Position numbers and translations under genes: made by a program. Below, piece by piece: positions 49,030 to 61,800 of a DNA stretch of 64,000 bases; position 1 is the stretch's first letter; every line of letters begins with the position of its first letter. The DNA is from Caprella mutica (lineage: Eukaryota > Arthropoda > Malacostraca > Amphipoda > Caprellidae): assembly GCA_947561585.1 (NCBI GenBank), contig CANNZV010000422.1:372994-436993 (forward strand), written 5' to 3'. The notes beneath the pieces were generated by a model. That model did not search any database, was not told the origin of the DNA, and worked only from the letters and a program-made list of their open reading frames with translations.

Positions 49030-49330
49030 ATTTGGTGGCCGGAAATTTCAGTTCCGCAAATTTCGGTCTGGAAAATTCGGTCTTGAAAATTTCAGTTTCG
49101 GAATTACAAATGACCTCTCAACATAAATGGCCGTTACGTAGTCTGTTGTATCCGCTAGTTTGTTGTACTGCACACTTCATGAACCCCCGATATAGTAAAC
49201 TAATAAGTTTTATTTTGACTTCAGACCGAATATTCCAAGACTGAATTTTCCGCTCAAATCACATGTTAAATAAATGTCAAGACATGTCAAAATTACTAAT
49301 GTTACGTATCATTTTACAACGGTTTATGAT
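49030..49330. mobile_element. Short non-autonomous inverted-repeat element, copy 2
   Basis: Reverse-complement relative of 1888-2313. It shares gacatttatttaacatg, the ggaaaattcagtct ends, aataaaacttatta and the gtacaacaaactagcgg core. Confidence 0.65.
49133..49188 (-). repeat. Dispersed repeat family E, copy 5
   Basis: gtagtctgttgtatccgct, agtttgttgtactgcac and cttcatgaaccccc match copy 1 reversed. It forms the core of element 49030-49330. Confidence 0.65.
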
Positions 49331-49476
49331 GTTATCCGCTTTCAATAAATATTAGCTCGAATTTTCCTATAACTTGGTAATTATTTAGGCTATTTTAATA
49401 ATTATGATAAGCAAATGGATGTAATATGATCCACTTAACATTTTAGTGTACGTATTAAATAATAAAAACATAAACT

Positions 49477-49600
49477 TACTAACACATTTTAATCTATGTA
49501 TTACATTTCAATTTATGTATTATATATTAATATGCGTACTAATTCATTTTAATCTAAGTATTATATTCTAATCTACGTGTTTACACATTTTAATCTACAT
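49477..49600. repeat. Degenerate AT-rich repeat
   Basis: acattttaatctatgtatta and related copies, four or five, lie just upstream of the CUB-like gene. Confidence 0.6.
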
Positions 49601-49733
49601 AATTTATCTCCGCATTGCAATTCACTCAATAGAATATCTCACGATGTAACTTCTCTTTTCAGGTTTTTTTATAACTATGACTTTGTAGAGATTTCCTTTT
49701 TATAAATCAGCTGCATGGTGCCCAAAGACAGCA

Positions 49734-49875
49734 ATGGTGCGGTACCTAAAGTCTTTATTTATAGTAATATTATCCTCCTTAGTTGCTAAGCCATGCAGGG
49801 GTACCTCCACCTCTTCCACCACCACTTCCACCACCGTTCAAACAACCCCCGAGGCCGAGTCTCCCTACCTAACCT
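49734..49875 (+). CDS. Exon 1: signal peptide and Ser/Thr-rich linker
   Basis: 47 codons plus one base. The start MVRYLK is followed by a hydrophobic core SLFIVILSSLVA and then KPCRG, a normal signal peptide with cleavage likely near residues 19-23. Next comes a Thr/Ser run and QTTPEAESPYLT. The donor is CCT|GTAAGT. The frame is open upstream to a TAG at 49686. An acceptor-like tataaatcag ends at 49710, so the exon may begin at 49711. An out-of-frame ATG at 49715 starts a 24-codon upstream ORF that ends inside the exon. Confidence 0.7.
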
Positions 49876-52800
49876 GTAAGTATTCTTATTTAGTACATTA
49901 ATATATATTTCTTATGGAAATACGGATGTAAACTAGGGTAAGTTCCAGGTTATCGGACAGTTCCACATTTTCGATCATATATGAAAAAAGTATATTTTAA
50001 TTATATTTAAATAACGAGTTGAATAATTAATTTTTTTTTTCTTATATGATCGAAAACGTGGAATCGTCTGGTAAATCAGAACTTACCCTATCAAAAAAGA
50101 ACATATAGATACTATAATGTACTCCATTCATTAACAATGGCATTTAATAGGAAAGGCTTCAAGCTACAGATAGCATACTAATTACCCCTTAAGTATGTCT
50201 TAAAGGCTTCAAGCTGCAGATAGCATACTAATTACCCCTTAAGGGTAACGAATCAATTAAGTCTCGTCAGTCTCTTGCCAAATTAGTTCTTAATTTCAAT
50301 TAGAGGTCACTTTTGCTCAAGTCTACGGACTTTGCTAAGGAAATTTCATTTACTTTTTCCCTCTCCTCAACACTTTCTTTACATTTAGTTAATTTTTAAC
50401 ATTAAAATGAAAAGTCACTTTGAAGAATTAAACAATTTATATTTAGTTAATTTTGATATAAAATTACAAACTAAACACTTCAGATAGAATGTTGCTAAGT
50501 GTCCCGAAAGACTCCAAAGGGTTACAGAATGAGGGTTTATTTACACAATGATCCCTTAGGACAGTTATAGTGTCAAATAGGTGAAGACTATTAACGCTAC
50601 ATTGATTATTCGATCGGCCTTTACTCGTGGTGATGACTCTGTCTCTCTCTCTCCTAGAATAGCACTTCCTTCCTTTTAAGACTGTGTCACCAATCAGGGG
50701 AATAGCAGACGTGACGTCATGGCAGCCATAGTCATTACGTTATTTACTTTAGAAGGGGAAATATACTCTTATTTTAAATAAATTGTGGTTGTGTAATCTG
50801 GTTTCGTCATATTAAGTGAGAAGATTTTTCTATAAAAAGTATTCTGGGCTGAATTGACCCAACATTAGGGAGAAAAAATTCAAATTATCCTAACGACAAG
50901 CTGTGGTACATTAAAAACCCATTATAGTTAAATTAAATAATTGTGCACCCTAATTTAAAGCCCAACCCCCCCCCCCATCCTCCTCTGCTCTAATTTATAT
51001 TTCTCTGTCCATTAGAACTAGGGTTATTGGTTATAAAACTGCAAAATATTTCAAATTAGATTCTTTAATTTTGTTACAATATGTAATTTAAGTTATTCCT
51101 GTCTTTTTTTCTACCCTCCGAATTCCAAGCGAAGAAAAAGAAATTTGTCCAGCAAATATAAAAATAACAAAGGCTTACAAAGTTGATGGATGCATAATAA
51201 ATAGCTACCTATACTGTTACCTGAATACCATAACACTAAAAAACATTAAGTACATAAAATTGTACCTAAATACCTACATAATTACCATTAAATTTGCGAT
51301 TTTACGAGATAAACTTGGTTCTCTTACCTTTTTCTTCTATTGAATTTAATAAAAATGTCGGACAGTGACGGTAGAGTGTTACTGTTTCTTATATAATTAA
51401 TTGTGAAGCGAATACTTGATCAATTTCTTTTTTTGTTAACTGTGATGTAACCTTAGCTCTACAAATTTAATATATTTCTCGAAAAATTTTAATCTAAATT
51501 TTAAGATAAAATCTTTCTTAAGAAGTTATTTTCATTTTACTGTCTACCGAGTCTAATGCAGTAGAACTCCTCTATAGTGAATCACCCTGAATAGTGAACA
51601 AATTCTATCAAGTCTATCAAAAAATTAAGGCTGTTATATGACAGACTATAGAAAACCTGTTCACTATATAGGCTACATCCTAACTTATTCCTCATAGAGA
51701 GTTCACTATAGAGGAGTTTTACTGTACTTGCAGCTTTACAACGACTGAAAAGTGTCTCATGTACATCCCTGATACGCGCCATCTAGCGGCACAAACCACA
51801 ATGCTGTCAATACAGAAGTGATAAATAGCAACGGGCAATGGATGAGAACAAGCCAAATGCTTGGAAGACAGCCAGAAGAACTGCTGAGCAACAAAATTAG
51901 CACCATTTTATTCATCTAAAAAGACAAAAGTTATTGCCATTGTGTATTGGTTGTAGATTTTATGGTGAGGGAAGAGGAAAAGAAAGTGATGTAGAGTGGG
52001 GCCAGACTGGATGTGATGAGGCCTGTAGACACTGTAGATAGAGAGGCCTGTAGACACTGTAGATGATGAGGTCTGTAGACACTGTAGATGATGAGGCCTG
52101 TAGACACTGTAGATAGAAAGGCCTGTAGACACTGTACATGATGAGGCCTGTACACACTGTAGATGATGAGGCCTGTAGACACTGTGAATGATGAGGCCTG
52201 TGGACACTGTAGATGATGAGGCCTGTAGACACTGTAGATGATGAGGCCTGTGGACACTGTAGATGATGAGGCCTGTAGACACTGTAGATGATGAGGCCTG
52301 TAGACACTGTAGATGATGAGGCCTGTAGACACTGTAGGTGATGAGGCCTGTAGACACTGTAGATGATGAGGCCTGTAGACACTGTAAATGATGAGGCCTG
52401 TGGACACTGTAGATGATGAGGCCTGTAGACACTGTAGATGATGAGGCCTGTAGACACTGTAGATGATGAGGCCTGTAGACACTGTAGATGATGAGGCCTG
52501 TAGATACTGTAGGTGATGAGGCCTGTAGACACTGTAGATGATGAGGCCTGTAGACACTGTAGAAGATGAGGCCTGTAGACACTGTAGATAGAGAGGACTG
52601 TAGACATGATAGATGATGAGGCATGTAGACACTTTAGATGATGAGGCCTGTAGACACTGTAGATGATGAGGCCTGTAGTCACTGCAGATGATGAGGCCTG
52701 TAGACACTGTAGATGATGAGGCCTGTAGACACTGTAGATGATGAGGCCTGTAGACACTGTAGATGATGAGGCCTGTAGTCACTGTAGATGATGAGGCCTG

Positions 52801-55800
52801 TAGACACTGTAGATGATGAGGCTTGTGGACACTGTAGATGATGAGGCCTGTAGACACTGTAGACGATGATGCCTGTAGACACTGTAGGTGATGAGGCCTG
52901 TAGACACTGTTGATGATGAGGCCTGTAGACACTGTAGGTGATGAGGCCTGTAGACACTGTTGATGATGAGGCCAATAAACTGTAGATGATGAGCCCTGTA
53001 GACACTGTAGATGATGAGGACTGTAGACACTGTAGATGACGAGGCCTCTAGACACTGTAGATGATGAGGCCTGTAGACGCTGTAGATGATGAGGCCTGTA
53101 GAAACTGTAGATGATGAGGCCAGTAGACACTGTAGATGATGAGGCCTGTAGACACTGTAGATGATCAGGCCTGTAGACACTGTAGATGATGAGGCCTGTA
53201 TACGCTGTAGATAATTATGCCTGTAGACTCTGTAGATGATGAGGCCTGTAGACACTGTAGATGATGAGGCCTGTAGACGCTGTAGATGATGAGGCCTGTA
53301 GAAACTGTAGATGATGAGGCCAGTAGACACTGTAGATGATGAGGCCTGTAGACACTGTAGATGGTGAGGCCTGTACACACTGTAGATGATGAAGCCTGTA
53401 GACACTGTAGATGGTGAGGCCTGTACACACTGTAGATGATGAAGCCTGTACACACTGTAGATGATGAAGCCTGTACACACTGTATATGATGAAGCCTGTA
53501 GACACTGTAGATAGAGAGGCCTGTACACACTGTAGATGATGAGTCCTAGAGAGCCTTTGGATTAAATCAAGTTCAAACGTTTAAATTTAATCACTTCTTC
53601 TTCATGCTATTTTGTCCACACTTGGAAAATCTCATTTAATTTACTATTTTCGCTTTCTATTCAGATTCCTCTCTCAAAATAATAACCACTTTTTTGATAC
53701 TTAAACATTTCTGAAACGTTGAGTGCATTGTTTATTTTAATATGCAAGTTAATACTTCTGTGTAATTTAATCCTCACTGCTAGTCTCAAATAACCCGAAC
53801 TCAAATAACCCGAACTCAAATAACCGAAGCTGATGTATCATGTTGCTACAAACAAAAGGAATATGTTGTTAATAAAGAAAGAGAAAAAAACGAACTAAGA
53901 ATCTATACATGCAATTCAGCATATATATATATTATATATACAATTTATATATCTATATTGTATTATAATATTATATCACAGCCACTGTCATTGAATTATC
54001 CCCAATTTTTACATCCATTAATAATTTTGAAGATAAGAGCTAGTACTGACGATTACATAACCTCCTCCTAGTGTAATGTATTTAGAACTAGTGACTTCCA
54101 GCCACTCAATGTGACTGCTCTCTACTTTCATCTCATTAATTAGTATTGGTATATACTTTATATTTTTAATTTTATAATGTAATTCACAATCGTCAGCCGC
54201 ATAAGGAAAAAATATATGATAATTATTATTTAACTTAATTTTTCATTGGTATCCATGATACCTAACAGGTATCATGGATACCAAACTAAGCTAAATAATA
54301 ATTTGAAGGGTTAATGTTTGAAGGGTACAAAGCAGTCAAATAGACTGGCTGCTAATTCCCTAACTAGTTCGTTTGCTAAAGACTTTCTACGTTAGGATGA
54401 TTGCTTTATTTGGTCTGATTTATCTTCTTTTGTTTCCCTTATTCTTTGGACTCACGCAATAAAAGTCTTAATAAGCTCCATTGTGGTGTAAAGGATATCG
54501 GGTAAGTTCTGAGTTATCGGACAGTTACACATTATCGATCATATGAGAAAAATACATAAGACTGAACTCGTTCTTTTAATTTTTTTTCGGATATGATCGA
54601 AAATGTGCAACTGTTTGATAACTCGTAATCTACCCCTGTTCCATACTTATTATCAGCTATTATAGGAATCTATATATTCTAAAATAACATAAGTAGGTAT
54701 TTTCGTTTACTTTAAAACAGTCCAGCAAATATAAACTCCTTTGGTATTTTATATACCTTCAAGAAGTGCACATTTTAGGAATACTCTCGCCATTTTCTGA
54801 TATTTGTTACCGCGATATCAACATTTGAGAGGGAATTACGTTTCTTTTCACAGACGTGTTGGAGGACATCTGTCACAAGGAAGAGGAGATCATCTCGGTG
54901 TATCTGAAGGGATGGTCAGCACTAATAGTTACGCTGGGGCAGAGCGGAGACGGGGAATATTATGACCGCGACAAACACACTTGCACCGTGAGTAGCGGTG
55001 TGAGAGGAGTGTGAGAGGTGTGTGAGAGGAGTGTGAGAGGTGTGTGAGAGGAGTGTGAGAGGTGTGTGAGAGGAGTGTGAGAGGTGAGTGAGAGGAGTGT
55101 GAGAGGTGTGTGAGAGTTGTGCAGAGGAGTGTGAGAGGTGTGTAGAGGAGTGTGAGAGTTGTGCAGAGGAGTGTGAGAGGTGTGTAGAGGAGTGTGAGAG
55201 GTGTGCAGAGGAGTGCAGAGGAGTGTGAGAGGTGTGTAGAGGAGTGTGAGAGGTGTGCAGAGGAGTGCAGAGGGGTGTCAGAGGTGTGTAGAGGAGTGTG
55301 AGAGGATTGCAGAGGAGTGTGAGAGGTGTGTAGAGGAGTGTGAGAGGTGTGCAGAGGAGTGCAGAGGAGTGTGAGAGGTGTGTAGAGGAGTGTGTCTCTA
55401 GTAACATACACATTGTCCCTGTGTGTCTCTTGTAACATACACATTGTCCCTGTGTGTCTCTAGTAACATACACATTGTCCCTGTGTGTCTCTAGTAACAT
55501 ACACATTGTCCCTGTGTGTCTCTAGTATTATACACATTGTCCCTGTGTGTCTTTTGTAACATACACATTGTCCCTGTGTGTCTCTACTAACATACACATT
55601 GTCGTGTGTCTCTTGTAACATACACATTGTCCCTGTGTGTCTCTAGTAACATACACATTGTCCCTGTGTGTCTCTAGTAACATACACATTGTCCCTGTGT
55701 GTCTCTAGTAACATACACATTGTCCCTGTGTGTCTCTAGTAACATACACATTGTTCCTGTGTGTCTCTAGTAACATACACATTGTCCCTGTGTGTCTCTA

Positions 55801-58800
55801 GTAACATACACATTGTCCCTGTGTGTCTCTTGTAACATACACATTGTCCCTGTGTGTCTCTAGTAACATACACATTGTCCCTGTGTGTCTCTAGTAACAT
55901 ACACATTGTCCCTGTGTGTCTCTTGTAACATACACATTGTCCCTGTGTGTCTCTACTAACATACACATTGTCGTGTGTCTCTTGTAACATACACATTGTC
56001 CCTGTGTGTCTCTAGTAACATACACATTGTCCCTGTGTGTCTCTAGTAACATACACATTGTCCCTGTGTATCTCTAGTAACATACACATTGTCCCTGTGT
56101 GTCTCTTGTAACATACACATTGTCGTGTGTCTCTACTAACATACACATTGTCGTGTGTCTCTTGTAACATACACATTGTCCCTGTGTGTCTCTAGTAACA
56201 TACACATTGTCCCTGTGTGTCTCTAGTAACATACACATTGTCCCTGTGTGTCTCTAGTAACATACACATTGTCCCTGTGTGTCTCTAGTAACATACACAT
56301 TGTTCCTGTGTGTCTCTAGTAACATACACATTGTCCCTGTGTGTCTCTAGTAACATACACATTGTCCCTGTGTGTCTCTTGTAACATACACATTGTCCCT
56401 GTGTGTCTCTAGTAACATACACATTGTCCCTGTGTGTCTCTAGTAACATACACATTGTCCCTGTGTGTCTCTTGTAACATACACATTGTCCCTGTGTGTC
56501 TCTACTAACATACACATTGTCGTGTGTCTCTTGTAACATACACATTGTCCCTGTGTGTCTCTAGTAACATACACATTGTCCCTGTGTGTCTCTAGTAACA
56601 TACACATTGTCCCTGTGTGTCTCTAGTAACATACACATTGTCCCTGTGTGTCTCTAGTAACATACACATTGTCGTGTGTCTCTAGTAACATACACATTGT
56701 CGTGTGTGTCTCTAGTAACATACACATTGTCCCTGTGTGTCTCTAGTAACATACACATTGTCCCTGTGTGTCTCTAGTAACATACACATTGTTCCTGTGT
56801 GTCTCTAGTAACATACACATTGTCCCTGTGTGTCTCTAGTAACATACACATTGTCCCTGTGTGTCTCTAGTAACATACACATTGTCCCTGTGTGTCTCTA
56901 GTAACATACACATTGTCCCTGTGTGTCTCTAGTAACATACACATTGTCCCTGTGTGTCCCTAGTAACATACACATTGTCCCTGTGTGTCTCTAGTAACAT
57001 ACACATTGTCCCTGTGTGTCTCTTGTAACATACACATTGTCCCTGTGTGTCTCTAGTAACATACACATTGTCCCTGTGTGTCTCTAGTAACATACATATT
57101 GTCCCTGTGTGTCTCTAGTAACATACACATTGTCCCTGTGTGTCTCTAGTAACATACACATTGTCCCTGTGTGTCTTTAGTAACATACACATTGTCCCTG
57201 TGTGTCTCTAGTAACATACACATTGTCCCTGTGTGTCTCTAGTAACATACACATTGTCCCTGTGTGTCTCTAGTAACATACACATTGTCCCTGTGTGTCT
57301 CTAGTAACATACACATTGTCCCTGTGTGTCTCTAGTAACATACACATTGTCCCTGTGTGTCTCTAGTAACATACACATTGTCCCTGTGTGTCTCTAGTAA
57401 CATACACATTGTCCCTGTGTGTCTCTAGTAACATACACATTGTCCCTGTGTGTCTCTAGTAACATACACATTGTCCCTGTGTGTCTCTAGTATCATACAC
57501 ATTGTCCCTGTGTGTCTCTAGTAACATACACATTGTCCCTGTGTGTCTCTAGTAACATACACATTGTCCCTGTGTGTCTCTAGTAACATACACATTGTCC
57601 CTGTGTGTCTCTAGTAACATACACAATGTCCCTGTGTGTCTCTAGTAACATACACATTGTCCCTGTGTGTCTCTAGTAACATACACATTGTCCCTGTGTG
57701 TCTCTAGTAACATACACATTGTCCCTATGTGTCTCTAGTAACATACACATTGCCCCTGTGTGTCTCTAGTAACATACACATTGTCCCTGTGTGTCTCTAG
57801 TAACATACACATTGTCCCTGTGTGTCTCTAGTAACATACACATTGTCCCTGTGTGTCTCTAGTAACATACACATTGTCCCTGTGTGTCTCTAGTAACATA
57901 CACATTGTCCCTGTGTGTCTCTAGTAACATACACATTGTCCCTGTGTGTCTCTAGTAACATACACATTGTCCCTGTGTGTCTCTAGTAACATACACATTG
58001 CCCCTGTGTGTCTCTAGTAACATACACATTGTCCCTGTGTGTCTCTAGTAACATACACATTGTCCCTGTGTGTCTCTAGTAACATACACATTGTCCCTGT
58101 GTGTCTCTAGTAACATACACATTGTCCCTGTGTGTCTCTAGTAACATACACATTGTCCCTGTGTGTCTCTAGTAACATACACATTGTCCCTGTGTGTCTC
58201 TAGTAACATACACATTGTCCCTGTGTGTCTCTAGTAACATACACATTGTCCCTGTGTGTCTCTAGTAACATACACATTGTCCCTGTGTGTCTCTAGTAAC
58301 ATACACATTGTCCCTGTGTGTCTCTAGTAACATACACATTGTCCCTGTGTGTCTCTAGTAACATACACATTGTCCCTGTGTGTCTCTAGTAACATACACA
58401 TTGTCCCTGTGTGTCTCTAGTAACATACACATTGTCCCTGTGTGTCTCTACTAACATACACATTGTCCCTGTGTGTCTCTAGTAACATACACATTGTCCC
58501 TGTGTGTCTCTACTAACATACACAATGTCCCTGTGTGTCTCTAGTAACATACACATTGTCCCTGTGTGTCTCTAGTAACATACACATTGTCCCTGTGTGT
58601 CTCTAGTAACATACACATTGTCCCTATGTGTCTCTAGTAACATACACATTGCCCCTGTGTGTCTCTAGTAACATACACATTGTCCCTGTGTGTCTCTAGT
58701 AACATACACATTGTCCCTGTGTGTCTCTAGTAACATACACATTGTCCCTGTGTGTCTCTAGTAACATACACATTGTCCCTGTGTGTCTCTAGTAACATAC

Positions 58801-61800
58801 ACATTGTCCCTGTGTGTCTCTAGTAACATACACATTGTCCCTGTGTGTCTCTAGTAACATACACATTGTCCCTGTGTGTCTCTAGTAACATACACATTGC
58901 CCCTGTGTGTCTCTAGTAACATACACATTGTCCCTGTGTGTCTCTAGTAACATACACATTGTCCCTGTGTGTCTCTAGTAACATACACATTGTCCCTGTG
59001 TGTCTCTTGTAACATACACATTGTCCCTGTGTGTCTCTACTAACATACACATTGTCGTGTGTCTCTAGTAACATACACATTGTCCCTGTGTGTCTCTACT
59101 AACATACGCATTGTCCCTGTGTGTCTCTAGTAACATACACATTGTCCCTGTGTGTCTCTAGTAACATACACATTGTCCCTGTGTGTCCCTAGTAACATAC
59201 ACATTGTCCCTGTGTGTCTCTAGTAACATACACATTGTCCCTGTGTGTCTCTAGTAACATACACATTGTCCCTGTGTGTCTCTAGTAACATACACATTGT
59301 TCCTGTGTGTCTCTAGTAACATACACATTGTCCCTGTGTGTCTCTAGTAACATACACATTGTCCCTGTGTGTCTCTAGTAACATACACATTGTCCCTGTG
59401 TGTCTCTAGTAACATACACATTGTCCCTGTGTGTCTCTAGTAACATACACATTGTCCCTGTGTGTCCCTAGTAACATACACATTGTCCCTGTGTGTCTCT
59501 AGTAACATACACATTGTCCCTGTGTGTCTCTTGTAACATACACATTGTCCCTGTGTGTCTCTAGTAACATACACATTGTCCCTGTGTGTCTCTAGTAACA
59601 TACACATTGTCCCTGTGTGTCTCTAGTAACATACACATTGTCCCTGTGTGTCTCTAGTAACATACACATTGTCCCTGTGTGTCTCTAGTAACATACACAT
59701 TGTCCCTGTGTGTCTCTAGTAACATACACATTGTCCCTGTGTGTCTTTAGTAACATACACATTGTCCCTGTGTGTCTCTAGTAACATACACATTGTCCCT
59801 GTGTGTCTCTAGTAACATACACATTGTCCCTGTGTGTCTCTAGTAACATACACATTGTCCCTGTGTGTCTCTAGTAACATACACATTGTCCCTGTGTTTC
59901 TCTAGTAACATACACATTGTCCCTGTGTGTCTCTAGTAACATACACATTGTCCCTGTGTGTCTCTAGTAACATACACATTGTCCCTGTGTGTCTCTAGTA
60001 ACATACACATTGTCCCTGTGTGTCTCTAGTATCATACACATTGTCCCTGTGTGTCTCTAGTAACATACACATTGTCCCTGTGTGTCTCTAGTAACATACA
60101 CATTGTCCCTGTGTGTCTCTAGTAACATACACATTGTCCCTGTGTGTCTCTAGTAACATACACATTGTTCCTGTGTGTCTCTAGTAACATACACATTGTC
60201 CCTGTGTGTCTCTAGTAACATACACATTGTCCCTGTGTGTCCCTAGTAACATACACATTGTCCCTGTGTGTCTCTAGTAACATACACATTGTCCCTGTGT
60301 GTCTCTTGTAACATACACATTGTCCCTGTGTGTCTCTAGTAACATACACATTGTCCCTGTGTGTCTCTAGTAACATACACATTGTCCCTGTGTGTCTCTA
60401 GTAACATACACATTGTCCCTGTGTGTCTCTAGTAACATACACATTGTCCCTGTGTGTCTCTAGTAACATACACATTGTCCCTGTGTGTCTCTAGTAACAT
60501 ACACATTGTCCCTGTGTGTCTCTAGTAACATACACATTGTCCCTGTGTGTCTCTAGTAACATACACATTGTCCCTGTGTGTCTCTAGTAACATACACATT
60601 GTCCCTGTGTGTCTCTAGTAATATACACATTGTCCCTGTGTGTCTCTAGTAACATACACATTGTCCCTGTGTGTCTCTAGTAACATACACATTGTCCCTG
60701 TGTGTCTCTAGTAACATACACATTGTCCCTGTGTGTCTCTAGTAACATCCACATTGTCCCTGTGTGTCTCTACTAACATACACATTGTCCCTGTGTGTCT
60801 CTAGTAACATACACATTGTCCCTGTGTGTCTCTACTAACATACACAATGTCCCTGTGTGTCTCTAGTAACATACACATTGTCCCTGTGTGTCTCTAGTAA
60901 CATACACATTGTCCCTGTGTGTCTCTAGTAACATACACATTGTCCCTATGTGTCTCTAGTAACATACACATTGCCCCTGTGTGTCTCTAGTAACATACAC
61001 ATTGTCCCTGTGTGTCTCTAGTAACATACACATTGTCCCTGTGTGTCTCTAGTAACATACACATTGTCCCTGTGTGTCTCTAGTAACATACACATTGTCC
61101 CTGTGTGTCTCTAGTAACATACACATTGTCCCTGTGTGTCTCTAGTAACATACACATTGTCCCTGTGTGTCTCTAGTAACATACACATTGTCCCTGTGTG
61201 TCTCTAGTAACATACACATTGCCCCTGTGTGTCTCTAGTAACATACACATTGTCCCTGTGTGTCTCTAGTAACATACACATTGTCCCTGTGTGTCTCTAG
61301 TAACATACACATTGTCCCTGTGTGTCTCTAGTAACATACACATTGTCCCTGTGTGTCTCTAGTAACATACACATTGTCCCTGTGTGTCTCTAGTAACATA
61401 CACATTGTCCCTGTGTGTCTCTAGTAACATACACATTGTCCCTGTGTGTCTCTAGTAACATACACATTGTCCCTGTGTGTCTCTAGTAACATACACATTG
61501 TCCCTGTGTGTCTCTAGTAACATACACATTGTCCCTGTGTGTCTCTAGTAACATACACATTGCCCCTGTGTACTTTAGTAACATACACATTGTCCCTGTG
61601 TGTCTCTAGTAACATACACATTGTCCCTGTGTGTCTCTAGTAACATACACATTGTCCCTGTGTGTCTCTACTAACATACACATTGTCCCTGTGTGTCTCT
61701 AGTAACATACACATTGTCCCTGTGTGTCTCTACTAACATACACAATGTCCCTGTGTGTCTTTAGTAACATACACATTGTCCCTGTGTGTCTCTAGTAACA

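Noticed and set aside
51908..53530. Several minus ORFs of 96-399 codons
   Set aside because: Frames rotate through the 25-bp unit; identical texture to the inverted array at 15.8 kb. No gene.
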